Shown: piece after piece, positions 33,722-42,538 of the stretch
Layout of the letters: the number at the start of each line of letters is the position of its first letter
Numbering within the stretch: the first letter of the stretch is position 1
Source: Clostridium sp. 1001271st1 H5
GTDB lineage: Bacteria; Bacillota; Clostridia; Lachnospirales; Lachnospiraceae
Reading direction: 5' to 3'
DNA length: 64,000 nt
NCBI RefSeq assembly: GCF_005845215.1
Contig: NZ_SPHO01000016.1
Location: forward strand, 79,259 to 143,258
The notes under the pieces: generated by a model
Seen by the model: only the letters and a program-made list of their open reading frames with translations
Told to the model about the DNA's origin: nothing
Database searches by the model: none
Program-made: the position numbers and the translations under genes

Positions 33722-34195
33722 TTATAAATATTTGCAATACTGCTCTCTGATGGAAGACATCTCCTTAGCGATGTCATCAACGTCCATAACCATCTCCATC
33801 ATACTAATCTGGTCGTCATAAACGCTGCTGTCAACCTCATCTTTGATTTCGTTCTCACAAACATGGAATACACTTAGTCCCAACTGGACTCCTGCTAGAG
33901 GACCTGCAAAAGTAGGATCGCCTGCTGTAACGGTTTCTGCAGCTAAACCAGCTGCCTCACCCTCTGCTGCTCCAAGAACAACTACAATGTTCTCAGCGCC
34001 GTACTGCTCAGCGAAATCTTTAACTCTCTTCTGATTTTCCAGATCCATAGCACCAGCGGCCGTTCAGACGAAGCACTCAGTTGAAGAATATACAACTTCG
34101 GCGCCTGCGGTCTTTACGCATTCTTCTATGGCTGGTCCCGGAATACCGTCACGGTCTCCGATGATGATGACTTTTTTGTCTTTCAAAATTGCCAT
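33722..34195 (-). CDS. grdA: Glycine/sarcosine/betaine reductase selenoprotein A (contains selenocysteine)
   Basis: 157 residues when the in-frame TGA at 34064-34066 is read as selenocysteine (Sec44). The active site is C41-F-V-U44, followed by TAAGAMDLENQ, as in known GrdA. The ATG at 34195 has GGAGG nine bases upstream. GrdA is the small carrier that takes the carboxymethyl group from component B as a selenoether and passes it to component C. Ordinary gene callers would split it at the TGA into 34067-34195 and 33722-34048 pieces. selA, selB and tRNA-Sec are 3-7 kb away. Confidence 0.97.
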
Positions 34196-34238
34196 ATCCG
34201 TTTTCCTCCTTATTTTATTTTTGGTATTTAATTTGGCT

Positions 34239-34256
34239 GCCGGGCGTATGCCCGGC
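34239..34256 (-). other. Hairpin in the trxA-grdA spacer
   Basis: GCCGGGC-gtat-GCCCGGC is a perfect, very stable stem-loop about 45 bp upstream of grdA with no U-run. It could protect the 5' end of a processed grdA message. Confidence 0.6.
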
Positions 34257-34323
34257 GCCATAATATAGACAAACGTCAGTATTGACGGTTGCTAGTAAAA
34301 TAATGCGGTTGTCTGAGGACAAA

Positions 34324-34641
34324 TTATAAGTTAGCCTCAATCATAGCCTTGATGTTCTCAACAGTTGCATCGTCCTTAACGCACTCGGCAACCTTCTCGC
34401 CGCCCTTGTAGATAGCGATAACAGGAAGACCAAGAATCTTCTGTCCGATTGCCAGACGACGTGCCTTGGTGGTGTTTAAAGAGGTGAATTTAATCTTATC
34501 GCCGTAATCACCCTCCATAGCATGGATATGTGGCATAAGAGCCTGGCATGGTACACATCCATCACCGTAGAAGTCAACCAGTACTGTGCCTTCAGCCTTC
34601 AATACTTCTTCTTCAAAATTGTCCTTGGTTAAATCTACCAT
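34324..34641 (-). CDS. trxA: Glycine-reductase-associated thioredoxin
   Basis: 105 residues with the thioredoxin fold. The active site reads GDGCVPCQ instead of the usual WCGPC; this GCxPC form is typical of thioredoxins encoded in grd operons. The cis-Pro is in GLPVIAIYKGG. It reduces the oxidised selenide-sulfide of GrdA after each turnover with electrons from TrxB, encoded directly upstream. Confidence 0.95.
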   Translation of the reverse strand: MVDLTKDNFEEEVLKAEGTVLVDFYGDGCVPCQALMPHIHAMEGDYGDKIKFTSLNTTKARRLAIGQKILGLPVIAIYKGGEKVAECVKDDATVENIKAMIEANL

Positions 34642-34674
34642 TGGTATTACCTTCCTTTCTCAACTATGAATCAC

Positions 34675-35616
34675 TTATTTCTGCTCTGCCAGCCATCTCT
34701 CAACCTGCATGGAAGCGATTGCTCCGTCAGCAGCAGCAGTAACAACCTGTCTTAAGCTCTTTACACGGATATCGCCAACTGCGTACACGCCTTCCACACT
34801 GGTATGCATGTCTTCGTCGGTCTTGATATATCCGCGGTCCATCTCTAACTTGCCTTCGAACAGTTCGCTTCTTGGGTTGTATCCGATGAAGCCGAATACG
34901 CCGAACAGGCCGTCGTCCTCGTCTGCATCGATTCTTGTAAGCTCACCTGTCTTAACATTCTTAACAGTCATGCCGGAAAGGATGCCGTCTCCGTGAAGCT
35001 CTTCCACAACTGTATCCCACATGAAGAACAGCTTAGGATTCTTGAACGCGCGCTCCTGAATGGATTTTGCTGCACGCAGTTCATCACGGCGATGGATGAC
35101 AGTAACTTTTCTTGCAAACTTAGTCAGGTACATGGCTTCCTCAACAGCAGAATCGCCGCCGCCAACCACGAATACTTCCAAATCCTCGAAGAAGGAAGCA
35201 TCGCAGGTTGCACAGTAGGAAACGCCCTTGCCCATGAACTCGCCCTCGCCCTTGCAGCCGATTGGCCTTGGGAAAGCGCCGGTAGCGATAATCAGGGTAC
35301 GTGCCTTATAAGTTCCGTTGCTGCCAACCAGTGTCTTTACCGGGCCTTCGATATCAACGCTGACAATGGTATCGCTGACACGCTCAGCACCGAACTTCTC
35401 GACCTGCTTGGTCATTCTTTCAATCAGGGAAGGACCGCTCTCGCCGTCTACCATCTGTCCGGGATAATTCTCAATCTCGTCCGTGATGGCAATCTGTCCG
35501 CCGTCTTTTCCTTTTTCAATGAGCAGCGTATCCAGACGCGCTCTTCCCGCATAGATTCCGGCTGCAAGTCCGCCAGGACCTGCACCCAGAATGATGACAT
35601 CATAAATCTTGTCCAT
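34675..35616 (-). CDS. trxB: Thioredoxin reductase
   Basis: 313-residue low-Mr flavoprotein. FAD-binding GAGPGGLAAGIYAGR at the N-terminus, redox-active CATC near residue 134, second Rossmann motif GGGDSAVEEA with HRRDELRA, the arginines that select NADPH. It feeds electrons NADPH to TrxA to GrdA. The 204-bp gap upstream contains a plausible sigma-A promoter, so trxB-trxA-grdA may also be expressed independently of the sigma-54 promoter. Confidence 0.96.
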   Translation of the reverse strand: MDKIYDVIILGAGPGGLAAGIYAGRARLDTLLIEKGKDGGQIAITDEIENYPGQMVDGESGPSLIERMTKQVEKFGAERVSDTIVSVDIEGPVKTLVGSNGTYKARTLIIATGAFPRPIGCKGEGEFMGKGVSYCATCDASFFEDLEVFVVGGGDSAVEEAMYLTKFARKVTVIHRRDELRAAKSIQERAFKNPKLFFMWDTVVEELHGDGILSGMTVKNVKTGELTRIDADEDDGLFGVFGFIGYNPRSELFEGKLEMDRGYIKTDEDMHTSVEGVYAVGDIRVKSLRQVVTAAADGAIASMQVERWLAEQK

Positions 35617-35677
35617 CAGAATATCTCCTTACACATCAATTGAATTTCAGGGTTTGCAAAATGCCGCTTCAAATAAT

Positions 35678-35705
35678 ATTTTATCATTAATCTGACGGAA
35701 TGCAA
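35678..35705 (-). promoter_or_regulatory. Candidate internal sigma-A promoter for trxB
   Basis: TTGCAT (35700-35705), 16-bp spacer and TAAAAT preceded by TGA (extended -10; 35678-35683) on the minus strand, about 60 bp before the trxB start. Confidence 0.5.
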
Positions 35706-35820
35706 ACTCTTTTTTGTGCAATTACACCATTTTCAGAACGTTGTTGAATCATACCATGGTAACTTTAGGCACCATTGGAAGGACCGGCAAAGTTCTTTTT
35801 TACGGATGTCTAGCTTCGGT

Positions 35821-37128
35821 TTACTCAAATACAGTCTGCTCTGTAACCGGGGTCTCCAGTGCTGTCAGAGCCTTAGTAAGTATTCTCCTTCTGATATCCT
35901 TCTCTTCTTCCAAGGTCAGAGCCGGATTTCCAAGAGGATGAGGAATAGCGATAGCAGGAACAATACGGTTAGCTCCTACTGTCAGTGAAATCGGAACTAC
36001 AGTTGCAATATGAACTACAGGGATTCCTGCTCTTTCAATTTCTTTTACCATCGTTGCACCGCAACGTGTACAGGTACCTCAGGTAGAGGTCAGAATGACC
36101 GCATCTACCCCGTCATTCCTCAGCTCCTGTGCAAACTCTGCAGCAAATCTCTTGGAGTTAGCTACGGATGTACCGTTACCAACTGTCGTATAGAAATATC
36201 TGTGCAGGCTGCCGATTTTTCCTTCTTTTTCAAATTCTCTTAAAACGTCAACAGGAAGGACTCTGTCTGAATCTTCATTGGCATATACTGGGTCGTATCC
36301 GCCGTGAGCAGTCTCATATGTAGCTTCTGTCAGGTCCATGACACCATCGATGTCATATTTGCCGTACTTGGAAGCACTGGAGGACTCGATGTGGTCCGGG
36401 TTGCCCTTTGGTACGATACCGCCGGAGGTAACCAGAGCGATTTTTGCATGAGCCATATCCTTAACAGCCGGATTTGGTTCTACCCTGTCGAAGTCAGGCA
36501 TTGGGAACTCGGTTGTGAATTCCTTGCCGGCCAGCTTCTTAACCAGCATCTCAACAGCTCTCTGGGAGCCTCTCTTGTCCTCAAAGAAGTTGACACGGAT
36601 GCCGTTCGGCATATAGCCCTCTTCCTTGGAGGAGCCAAGCTTCTCACCCTTGGCAAGCTTAAGTGCCAGAGGAGCCATGGTAGCAACAGCACTTCTCATG
36701 CCGGCTGCGCTGTTCTTTGTCTCAACGATATATACTTTTGTCTTGTACATATCAGCGCCCGGGTTCTCTTTGTACATACCAGTCAGGACCGGAAGGTTTA
36801 ACTCTTCCTTAACTGCCAGTGCAACGGTACCGCAGGCAACGCCGTAACGTCCTGCATTGAATGCCGGTCCGCAGATAACTGCGTCTGGCTTCTGGCTGCT
36901 AATCATATCCAGAATGGTCTTCTTAGCAGCTTCAACGTTCTCGTTGAAGTAAGAGTCGCCGCAGATAACGGTAGCTACGATTTCTGCCTCTTCTCCGAAT
37001 GCCTGGTTGAACGCCATACCAGGGCCTACAATGCCTTCTCTTAATTCTGGCTGGTAATCAGCCTTTTCCTCGCCGCCGATGTTAGCGAAGAACTGGTTAA
37101 TATAATGAACAATTCTTAACTTTGACAT
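35821..37128 (-). CDS. grdB: Glycine reductase component B selenoprotein GrdB (contains selenocysteine)
   Basis: 435 residues with in-frame TGA at 36079-36081 read as Sec350. The site is LTSTUGTCTRCGATMVKEIE, i.e. U-x-x-C-x-x-C, matching GrdB of glycine reductase. Without recoding the frame stops after 349 residues. GrdB is the substrate-specific subunit that, with the processed GrdE chains, cleaves the C-N bond of glycine and transfers a carboxymethyl group to GrdA. It starts 9 bp after grdE. Substrate choice between glycine, sarcosine and betaine follows from the partner; the grdE type points to glycine. Confidence 0.97.
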
Positions 37129-37137
37129 CTTATCCTC

Positions 37138-38418
37138 CTATCTGGCACTTAATTTATTGAAGCCCATCTCGTTTGTTGCTCCTGTGATAACCTGAAGCTC
37201 AGCAACAATGGAACCGTCTTTCTGTAAGCTTCCGTCGAATCCGCCTGCAATGATATCAGCAACCTCAGGATAGCCGATAACTTTGTCCATTGCCGGTAAG
37301 TTGATGACCATGTTTGCGTTTCCGCCTGTAACAACAGCATTAGCGCTTGCATCTGCATCTGCCAAGGACTGGGAAGCGCCGTCGCGGCCTGCGTACTCAT
37401 CGGTGATGATAACAGTCTTAACGCCTTTTCCTTCAATCTTCTTGCAGTTCATGATAAGGTCAGTATCAGGGTTACCGAAGCCCTCCTGGGAAACGATAGC
37501 GCCGTCAACGCCTAAGAACTCGCAAAGCTTGGATGTCCAGTCAGAAGAACGCATCTTGTCAGCAAGGTATACGTTCTCGTTGGTGATGATTACACCTACA
37601 AAGTTCAGGGTCTTTCCGTGCTGTTCAAATAAGTCTGCAATAACAGGGTTATTAAGGTGATGATAGGTTGTATTCTTGTCGCATGCAGATACGCAGTTAC
37701 CGCTTAAGATAGCGCCGTCCATTAATTCGGTTGGGTTTAAGATAGTTGGTAAGGACTGCTTCATATCTACGCCGTATACATATGTATCATGCATCAGGCC
37801 CTGGCTCTGAAGCATCAGTACGTAAGCTACTCTTGGAAGCTCAGGATATTTCTCAATTCCCTCTTTTACGGAACAGGTCTCATATACTTTAACTTCATCA
37901 GGCTCTACGTCCTTGGCCAGCTTGCCGATGTAATCAGCAGCCTTCAGGCCTGCAAATCTGACAGCCTTCTCATGAGCATGCTTTGCAAGTCCGTCGATTG
38001 GCTCGCATACAACAACCAGGTTGTTTAACTGGGAGAATGGTGTGTACTTAGCTCCCTCGCCGCACATATCGATGATACCTTCCTGGAAGCCGACAATCTT
38101 ACCTGTGGTAACAACTGCGGAACCCTTTAACACGTTGGTCCTTCCGCTTCCCACTGTCTCCACCTTGGAAATAACGCCTGGGAATAAGTTTCCACCTCCG
38201 TTGACTTTTACACGTGGCTCAATCACGTCCTTTACTGGCATGATACGGACACTCTCTCCTGGTCTTGCAATCTCCAGCTCAACAGACTTCAGGTTTTCAT
38301 CTTCCAACAAAAGTGCCTTCAACTCTTCTGCATTAACATAAATAGTTCCGTTTTCCACTTTTGATTCCGATGCAAACTGAATGTCGTTAATCTGAACGCA
38401 CCCCAACTCAAGTTTCAT
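37138..38418 (-). CDS. grdE: Glycine reductase component B proprotein GrdE
   Basis: 426 residues. The proprotein is cleaved before Cys242 (SGN-C242-VSACDKN here), giving two chains, with a carbonyl (pyruvoyl-like) group formed at the new N-terminus that binds glycine as a Schiff base. Cys at position 242 matches the known clostridial protein. It is the second gene of the operon, 4 bp after grdX. It fixes the substrate as glycine rather than betaine or sarcosine by family, though close paralogues GrdG/GrdI must be kept in mind. Confidence 0.95.
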   Translation of the reverse strand: MKLELGCVQINDIQFASESKVENGTIYVNAEELKALLLEDENLKSVELEIARPGESVRIMPVKDVIEPRVKVNGGGNLFPGVISKVETVGSGRTNVLKGSAVVTTGKIVGFQEGIIDMCGEGAKYTPFSQLNNLVVVCEPIDGLAKHAHEKAVRFAGLKAADYIGKLAKDVEPDEVKVYETCSVKEGIEKYPELPRVAYVLMLQSQGLMHDTYVYGVDMKQSLPTILNPTELMDGAILSGNCVSACDKNTTYHHLNNPVIADLFEQHGKTLNFVGVIITNENVYLADKMRSSDWTSKLCEFLGVDGAIVSQEGFGNPDTDLIMNCKKIEGKGVKTVIITDEYAGRDGASQSLADADASANAVVTGGNANMVINLPAMDKVIGYPEVADIIAGGFDGSLQKDGSIVAELQVITGATNEMGFNKLSAR

Positions 38419-38422
38419 CTAA

Positions 38423-38818
38423 TCACTCCTCCTTGTATATTATTTTTTTTACAGCTCCTTCAATCAATGATAAATCCACGTCCCTGAAGTCTTCCAGTAT
38501 ATTTTCCGGCCAATCAGGAGTTCTTCTGTCCTTCATGAATTTCTCGCAGGACTGAATACTGTTCTCCATCACCATCTCAAACTGGTAAAATTCTTCTCTT
38601 TCAACCTCAGAGTCGGAAATTATGATTGTCTTGTAAGGAATCTGGTTAGGCTTCAGGCTCCCTGCCATAGGATGGGTTTCCAGGCGATAACCTTTATGTA
38701 TATAGTTTCTCACCCTGATTAACACATCAATGTAGGAACCATTTTCCAGGAAGTCCACTTTTAATTTGTCCTGATACTTGTCCCTGCACTTCACGTTGTT
38801 TGTAACTACGATGTACAT
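38423..38818 (-). CDS. grdX: GrdX protein
   Basis: 131 residues, start MYIVVTNNVKCRDKY. GrdX is a small protein of unknown function encoded first in most grd operons. It is the first gene after the sigma-54 promoter, with an untranslated leader of about 55 bases. No catalytic motif is apparent. Its position and strict co-occurrence suggest a regulatory or assembly role. Confidence 0.93.
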   Translation of the reverse strand: MYIVVTNNVKCRDKYQDKLKVDFLENGSYIDVLIRVRNYIHKGYRLETHPMAGSLKPNQIPYKTIIISDSEVEREEFYQFEMVMENSIQSCEKFMKDRRTPDWPENILEDFRDVDLSLIEGAVKKIIYKEE

Positions 38819-38883
38819 GATGTTTCACCCTTTGAATCTTTCTTATTTATTAGGCATAGGATTCCATTCCACATAATAATAGA

Positions 38884-38898
38884 GCAATTATCGTGCCA
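38884..38898 (-). promoter_or_regulatory. Sigma-54 promoter of the grd operon
   Basis: The minus strand reads TGGCACGataaTTGC with flanking T and T, matching the consensus TTGGCACG-N4-TTGC(A/T). GG of the -24 element is at 38896-38897 and GC of the -12 element at 38884-38885, predicting initiation near 38873, about 55 bp before grdX. The remaining 38900-39223 interval is very AT-rich with long T-runs and would hold the activator-binding sites; I found no clear palindrome there. Confidence 0.9.
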
Positions 38899-39223
38899 AC
38901 TTTTTCTAAAGTGGGATTTTTTTTTATTTTTTACCTTTTAACCAATGGAAATTCATTTTTTCTATTGCTTTTCCGTCCTTTATAGGTTTTCTATATTGTC
39001 TATTTTGTCATTCTTTTAACTTCTGACTTTTTTAAAATTTCTTTTTTTCGTGAACTATTTTTCTTGATAGTGAAATAAATTTCAGTTATAATAGGGGGTA
39101 GGGAGGGATTCTTTTTATTTTTGGCATCCATTTTTCCCTTCTTTTACAATTTTCATGTTAATTTTTTCTCAATTTTATGCATAATTAATAAAATTTAAAA
39201 ATCTAACCACAGGAGACCCGATT

Positions 39224-40246
39224 ATGGACGAAAACGATATGAAAAAAAAGTTTTTTTTCAACACAAAATCCCCTGCCTACCGGAGGGCATTGGAAGACTG
39301 TGAACGTGTGGCAGCATCCAATGTAAACGTCCTCCTCATCGGTGAATCCGGTTCCGGCAAGGATGTGGCTGCCCAGTACATCCATGCCTGCAGCCGCCGT
39401 TCCGACATGCCGCTCATAGCAGTCAACTGTAATGCCTACACGGAGTCCCTTCTGGAGGCAGAGCTGTTCGGCCATGAGCAGGGCGCATTTACAGGCGCCA
39501 TCAAGGGGCGGGCCGGAAAGTTTGAGCTGGCGGATAAAGGCACCCTGTTCTTAGACGAGGTGGGCGACATCAACCTGACCACCCAGGTAAAGCTGCTGCG
39601 GGCCATTGAGACAAAGAGAATTGAACGAATCGGCGGCAACAACAGCAAACAGCTGGATTTCCGGCTCATTACAGCCACCAACCGCGACCTGGTAGCCAAG
39701 GTGCGCAACAGCACCTTCCGGGAGGACTTCTTTTACCGTATCAGTACCATTGTCATCCGCATCCCCGCCCTCAAGGAAAGGAAGGAGGACCTGGTGGACA
39801 TGATTCACTTCTTCCTGGAGGAATCCCAGAGAGTGAATCAAATCAGAATCGACCGCATTGACGAGAAAGCCTGGGACTTCCTTATTAACTATGATTATCC
39901 GGGCAATATCAGGGAACTGAGAAACCATGTGGACAGAATGGTGGTTCTTTCCAAGAACCATGTCATTACCACGGAAGGCATCCCGATTCTCTATAACCTG
40001 AAGACAACAGATGATGACACTCCATCCAGCTCCTTCACCCAGGCCGGCATTGTGCCCTGGCGCGAATTTAAACGGCGCAGTGAAAAAGAGTATCTGCAGT
40101 GGGTCCTGAACCAGATGGGATGGAACATATCAGCTACCGCCTACAAGCTGGGCATCAGCGCCAGGCAGCTGTTTAATAAGATTAATGAATATAATCTGGA
40201 GAATCCCCAGACCGGAAGGCCTCAGAAGCCGGTGCACAGTATCTGA
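39224..40246 (+). CDS. Sigma-54-dependent activator lacking a sensor domain (PspF-like)
   Basis: 340 residues. The AAA+ core starts almost at the N-terminus: Walker A GESGSGKD (about 47-54), the sigma-54 contact loop GAFTGA (about 89-94), Walker B LFLDEVGDI, arginine-finger region FREDFFYRI. A Fis-type helix-turn-helix ends the protein (NISATAYKLGISARQLFNKI, about 303-322). There is no PAS, GAF, receiver or ACT domain, so control must come from a partner or its own expression. It is divergent from the grd operon, whose promoter is the only clear sigma-54 promoter I found in the window. The ATG follows AGGAG by eight bases. Confidence 0.92.
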   Translation: MDENDMKKKFFFNTKSPAYRRALEDCERVAASNVNVLLIGESGSGKDVAAQYIHACSRRSDMPLIAVNCNAYTESLLEAELFGHEQGAFTGAIKGRAGKFELADKGTLFLDEVGDINLTTQVKLLRAIETKRIERIGGNNSKQLDFRLITATNRDLVAKVRNSTFREDFFYRISTIVIRIPALKERKEDLVDMIHFFLEESQRVNQIRIDRIDEKAWDFLINYDYPGNIRELRNHVDRMVVLSKNHVITTEGIPILYNLKTTDDDTPSSSFTQAGIVPWREFKRRSEKEYLQWVLNQMGWNISATAYKLGISARQLFNKINEYNLENPQTGRPQKPVHSI

Positions 40247-40273
40247 GGCCGCGATATTACACAAAAACAAAGT

Positions 40274-40307
40274 GCTGTGAAAGCAAAATACAGTTGGCTT
40301 TCACAGC
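40274..40307. terminator. Bidirectional hairpin terminator
   Basis: GCTGTGAAAGC and GCTTTCACAGC form a perfect 11-bp stem between the convergent sigma-54 activator and guanylate-kinase-like genes. Confidence 0.8.
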
Positions 40308-40322
40308 ATCTCTTCTATAAAT

Positions 40323-40919
40323 CTAACGTCCTTCCCCGCAAATCCTCACAATCTCCTGGATGATTTCCCTGAGGCAATCCTCCAGCACCACATTTTCATA
40401 CTGCTTTGTAATGCTGCACTGCTCCAGATGGCTGGGGCTGAAATCCTCCTCATCTGCCAGAAAACGCCTGCACATCTCTTTATACTTGGGCATTGTCTGC
40501 TGCTCCTCCCGCTCCAGGGCCCGCCTCAGCCTCAGTCCGTCCTCTACATGGATATAGATTGGTACAAGGGCTTCCTTTCCATAATAGGAACGCATCTTCT
40601 CATAAGATTCCAATGTCCCCATAATCAGATAATTTCCTGTTTCCAAATCAATCTGCCCATCGTCCGCTGTAAAATAGCTCCATGGACCGTAAACCGTGTC
40701 ATAGGTCCGGCACTCAATCAAAATCCCATCCTGCCTGCACTGTTCCAGATAAGAACGGTCCACAAAAAAATACTCCACTCCGTTTTGTTCCCCGTCCCGT
40801 ATGGGTCTGGTGGTATACATGGTAACGGTCTTAAGCTCCGGCATCCTGCTGTGAAGCTTCTTATATATGGTATCCTTTCCCGAGGCACTCTTGCCCATAA
40901 CATAAAATATCTTTCCCAT
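40323..40919 (-). CDS. Guanylate kinase-like P-loop protein
   Basis: 198 residues: P-loop VMGKSASGKDT (about 8-18), the guanylate-kinase segment TMYTTRPIRDGEQNGVEYFF (about 35-54), and an R-rich lid (LRLRRALEREEQQ). Active guanylate kinases in this genome group are usually longer or carry a canonical SRPxR segment; this one has T-RPIR, so nucleotide specificity is uncertain. It follows the Orn/Lys/Arg decarboxylase-like gene on the same strand. In related genomes this pair usually precedes holB, which lies 37 kb away here. Confidence 0.8.
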   Translation of the reverse strand: MGKIFYVMGKSASGKDTIYKKLHSRMPELKTVTMYTTRPIRDGEQNGVEYFFVDRSYLEQCRQDGILIECRTYDTVYGPWSYFTADDGQIDLETGNYLIMGTLESYEKMRSYYGKEALVPIYIHVEDGLRLRRALEREEQQTMPKYKEMCRRFLADEEDFSPSHLEQCSITKQYENVVLEDCLREIIQEIVRICGEGR

Positions 40920-40996
40920 GATTTACTCCGTACTTCCTTATCTCATTCAGTCTCTCTGTTCCGTCCCTTTTTCTGTTTCATTCTTCTGATATCCCG

Positions 40997-42538
40997 TCAG
41001 TCCTTCTCAACTATGCGGATGGTCCTGAGGGACTGGTCCGCAGGGCCCTGCACCGGTAGCCCCTTATCCCTGTATTCCAGAATCACTTCCAGGATGGGCC
41101 TGCTAATCCATTCCCCCGGAGCCACAATGGGTATGCCGGGCGGATAGATATAAACAAACTCCCCGGAAATACACCCTGCGCTGTCCTCCAGACCAACGGA
41201 CTTCATAGTTCTGTCCATGGCCTCACCCATGGACATGGCCGTGTCACACCGCATACTGTATACACTGCCTCTGTGCATATCCTCTCCGCCTGATTTATCA
41301 TCCGTTCCCGTGACAGGCCCTTTGCCGTTTTCCCTGCGGGCATCCCAACCGCCGGATGCCAGACAGCCGTCAATCCGGGTCAATGCATCCCCCAGGCGCT
41401 CCAGGCCTTGGGCGCTGTCCATGGCTGTTGTAATGGCTGTCACGTAATCAGCCCCGCACATTTCCATCTCCAGATGATATTCTCTGCGCAGAATGTGGTC
41501 CAGCCGGGCGCCTGTAAAGCCGGTATCACCATCTTCCCCTGAAGCCAGGTGCGTTCCCCTGGTTGAAACCACGACTTTTGAGATATCCAGGTCCCTGATT
41601 CCTGCCTGTCCTATGATTCCTGTATCCACCAGACGCAGATGCCTCATCTGGCCCAGCCTCGTCCGCAGCTTGTGCAGCTGTCTCCCATAGGACGTCATAT
41701 CCATATGTTCCATCTGGAATATACTGTTCTCTATACTGGCCATGAGCACATAGGAGGGACTGCTGCTCTGTACCATGTGGAGATAACGGTCAATGCGCTC
41801 CCGGTCAGCATAGCATCCGCCGTCCGGCCGGTTGCACTTAATATGAAGCAGGGCTGTCTGGGTCAGGCTGGGAAGGGTCTTGTGCACACTCTGAATCACC
41901 ACATCTGCTCCCAGGTCCAGGGCAGACGGCGGAAACATGGCGTCATACCGGAAATGGGCGCCATGGGCTTCATCCACAATCAGCGGAAGCCCTGCCCTGT
42001 GGACGATTTGGGCAATGGCCTCTATGTCGGATACAATTCCGTCATAGGTGGGGCATACGATGAGGACAGCCTGTGTGTCCATATACCGCTTAAGCATCCT
42101 GTCCACATCTTCTGCCGTGATTCCTCCCTGTATCCCCAAGCCTTCTATCTCCTGTGGATAAACATAGGAGGCCTTAAGCTGATTCAGGCAGATTCCGTGG
42201 TACACGGATTTATGGCAGTTCCTGCTCACCAGGATTCTCCCGCCTCTGGGTACGGCTCCGCATACAGCAGCCAGAATCCCGCTGGTACTTCCATTAATCA
42301 GATAATAGGTCTGGTCAGCCCCGTAAAGGGCTGCCGCCCAATCCATGGAGTCTCTTAAGATTCCCTCCGGGTGGTGAAGGTTATCAAACCCGTCAATCTC
42401 CGTTATATCCACTGTGCAGGGATTCACAAAGCGGTCCATGGGACCCGGCATACGCTTATGTCCCGGCATGTGGAAGGGATACATATCTGACCCTGCATAT
42501 GCAGCCAGCCGGTTTATAAGAAGCTCTTCCTGTCTCAT
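40997..42538 (-). CDS. Orn/Lys/Arg decarboxylase-family PLP enzyme (YaaO-like)
   Basis: 513 residues, fold-type I PLP enzyme. N-terminal MPGHKR, GSTSG in the cofactor site, DEAHGAH with the pyridine-N Asp, and PLP Lys in SVHKTLPSLTQT. There is no N-terminal receiver-like wing domain, as in the short YaaO/SpeA forms. A low-complexity insert (about 385-415, GGWDARRENGKGPVTG) is unusual. The B. subtilis relative yaaO lies upstream of tmk and holB; here the partner kinase gene follows but holB does not. The substrate (Arg, Lys or Orn) cannot be decided by sequence alone. Confidence 0.85.
   Translation of the reverse strand: MRQEELLINRLAAYAGSDMYPFHMPGHKRMPGPMDRFVNPCTVDITEIDGFDNLHHPEGILRDSMDWAAALYGADQTYYLINGSTSGILAAVCGAVPRGGRILVSRNCHKSVYHGICLNQLKASYVYPQEIEGLGIQGGITAEDVDRMLKRYMDTQAVLIVCPTYDGIVSDIEAIAQIVHRAGLPLIVDEAHGAHFRYDAMFPPSALDLGADVVIQSVHKTLPSLTQTALLHIKCNRPDGGCYADRERIDRYLHMVQSSSPSYVLMASIENSIFQMEHMDMTSYGRQLHKLRTRLGQMRHLRLVDTGIIGQAGIRDLDISKVVVSTRGTHLASGEDGDTGFTGARLDHILRREYHLEMEMCGADYVTAITTAMDSAQGLERLGDALTRIDGCLASGGWDARRENGKGPVTGTDDKSGGEDMHRGSVYSMRCDTAMSMGEAMDRTMKSVGLEDSAGCISGEFVYIYPPGIPIVAPGEWISRPILEVILEYRDKGLPVQGPADQSLRTIRIVEKD

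Noticed and set aside
34067..34195. Separate short gene ending at the grdA TGA
   Set aside because: It is the N-terminus of GrdA; the TGA is a selenocysteine codon and the frame continues with conserved TAAGAMDLENQ.
36079..37128. grdB ending at residue 349
   Set aside because: The TGA lies in the conserved U-x-x-C-x-x-C site and the frame continues to 35821.
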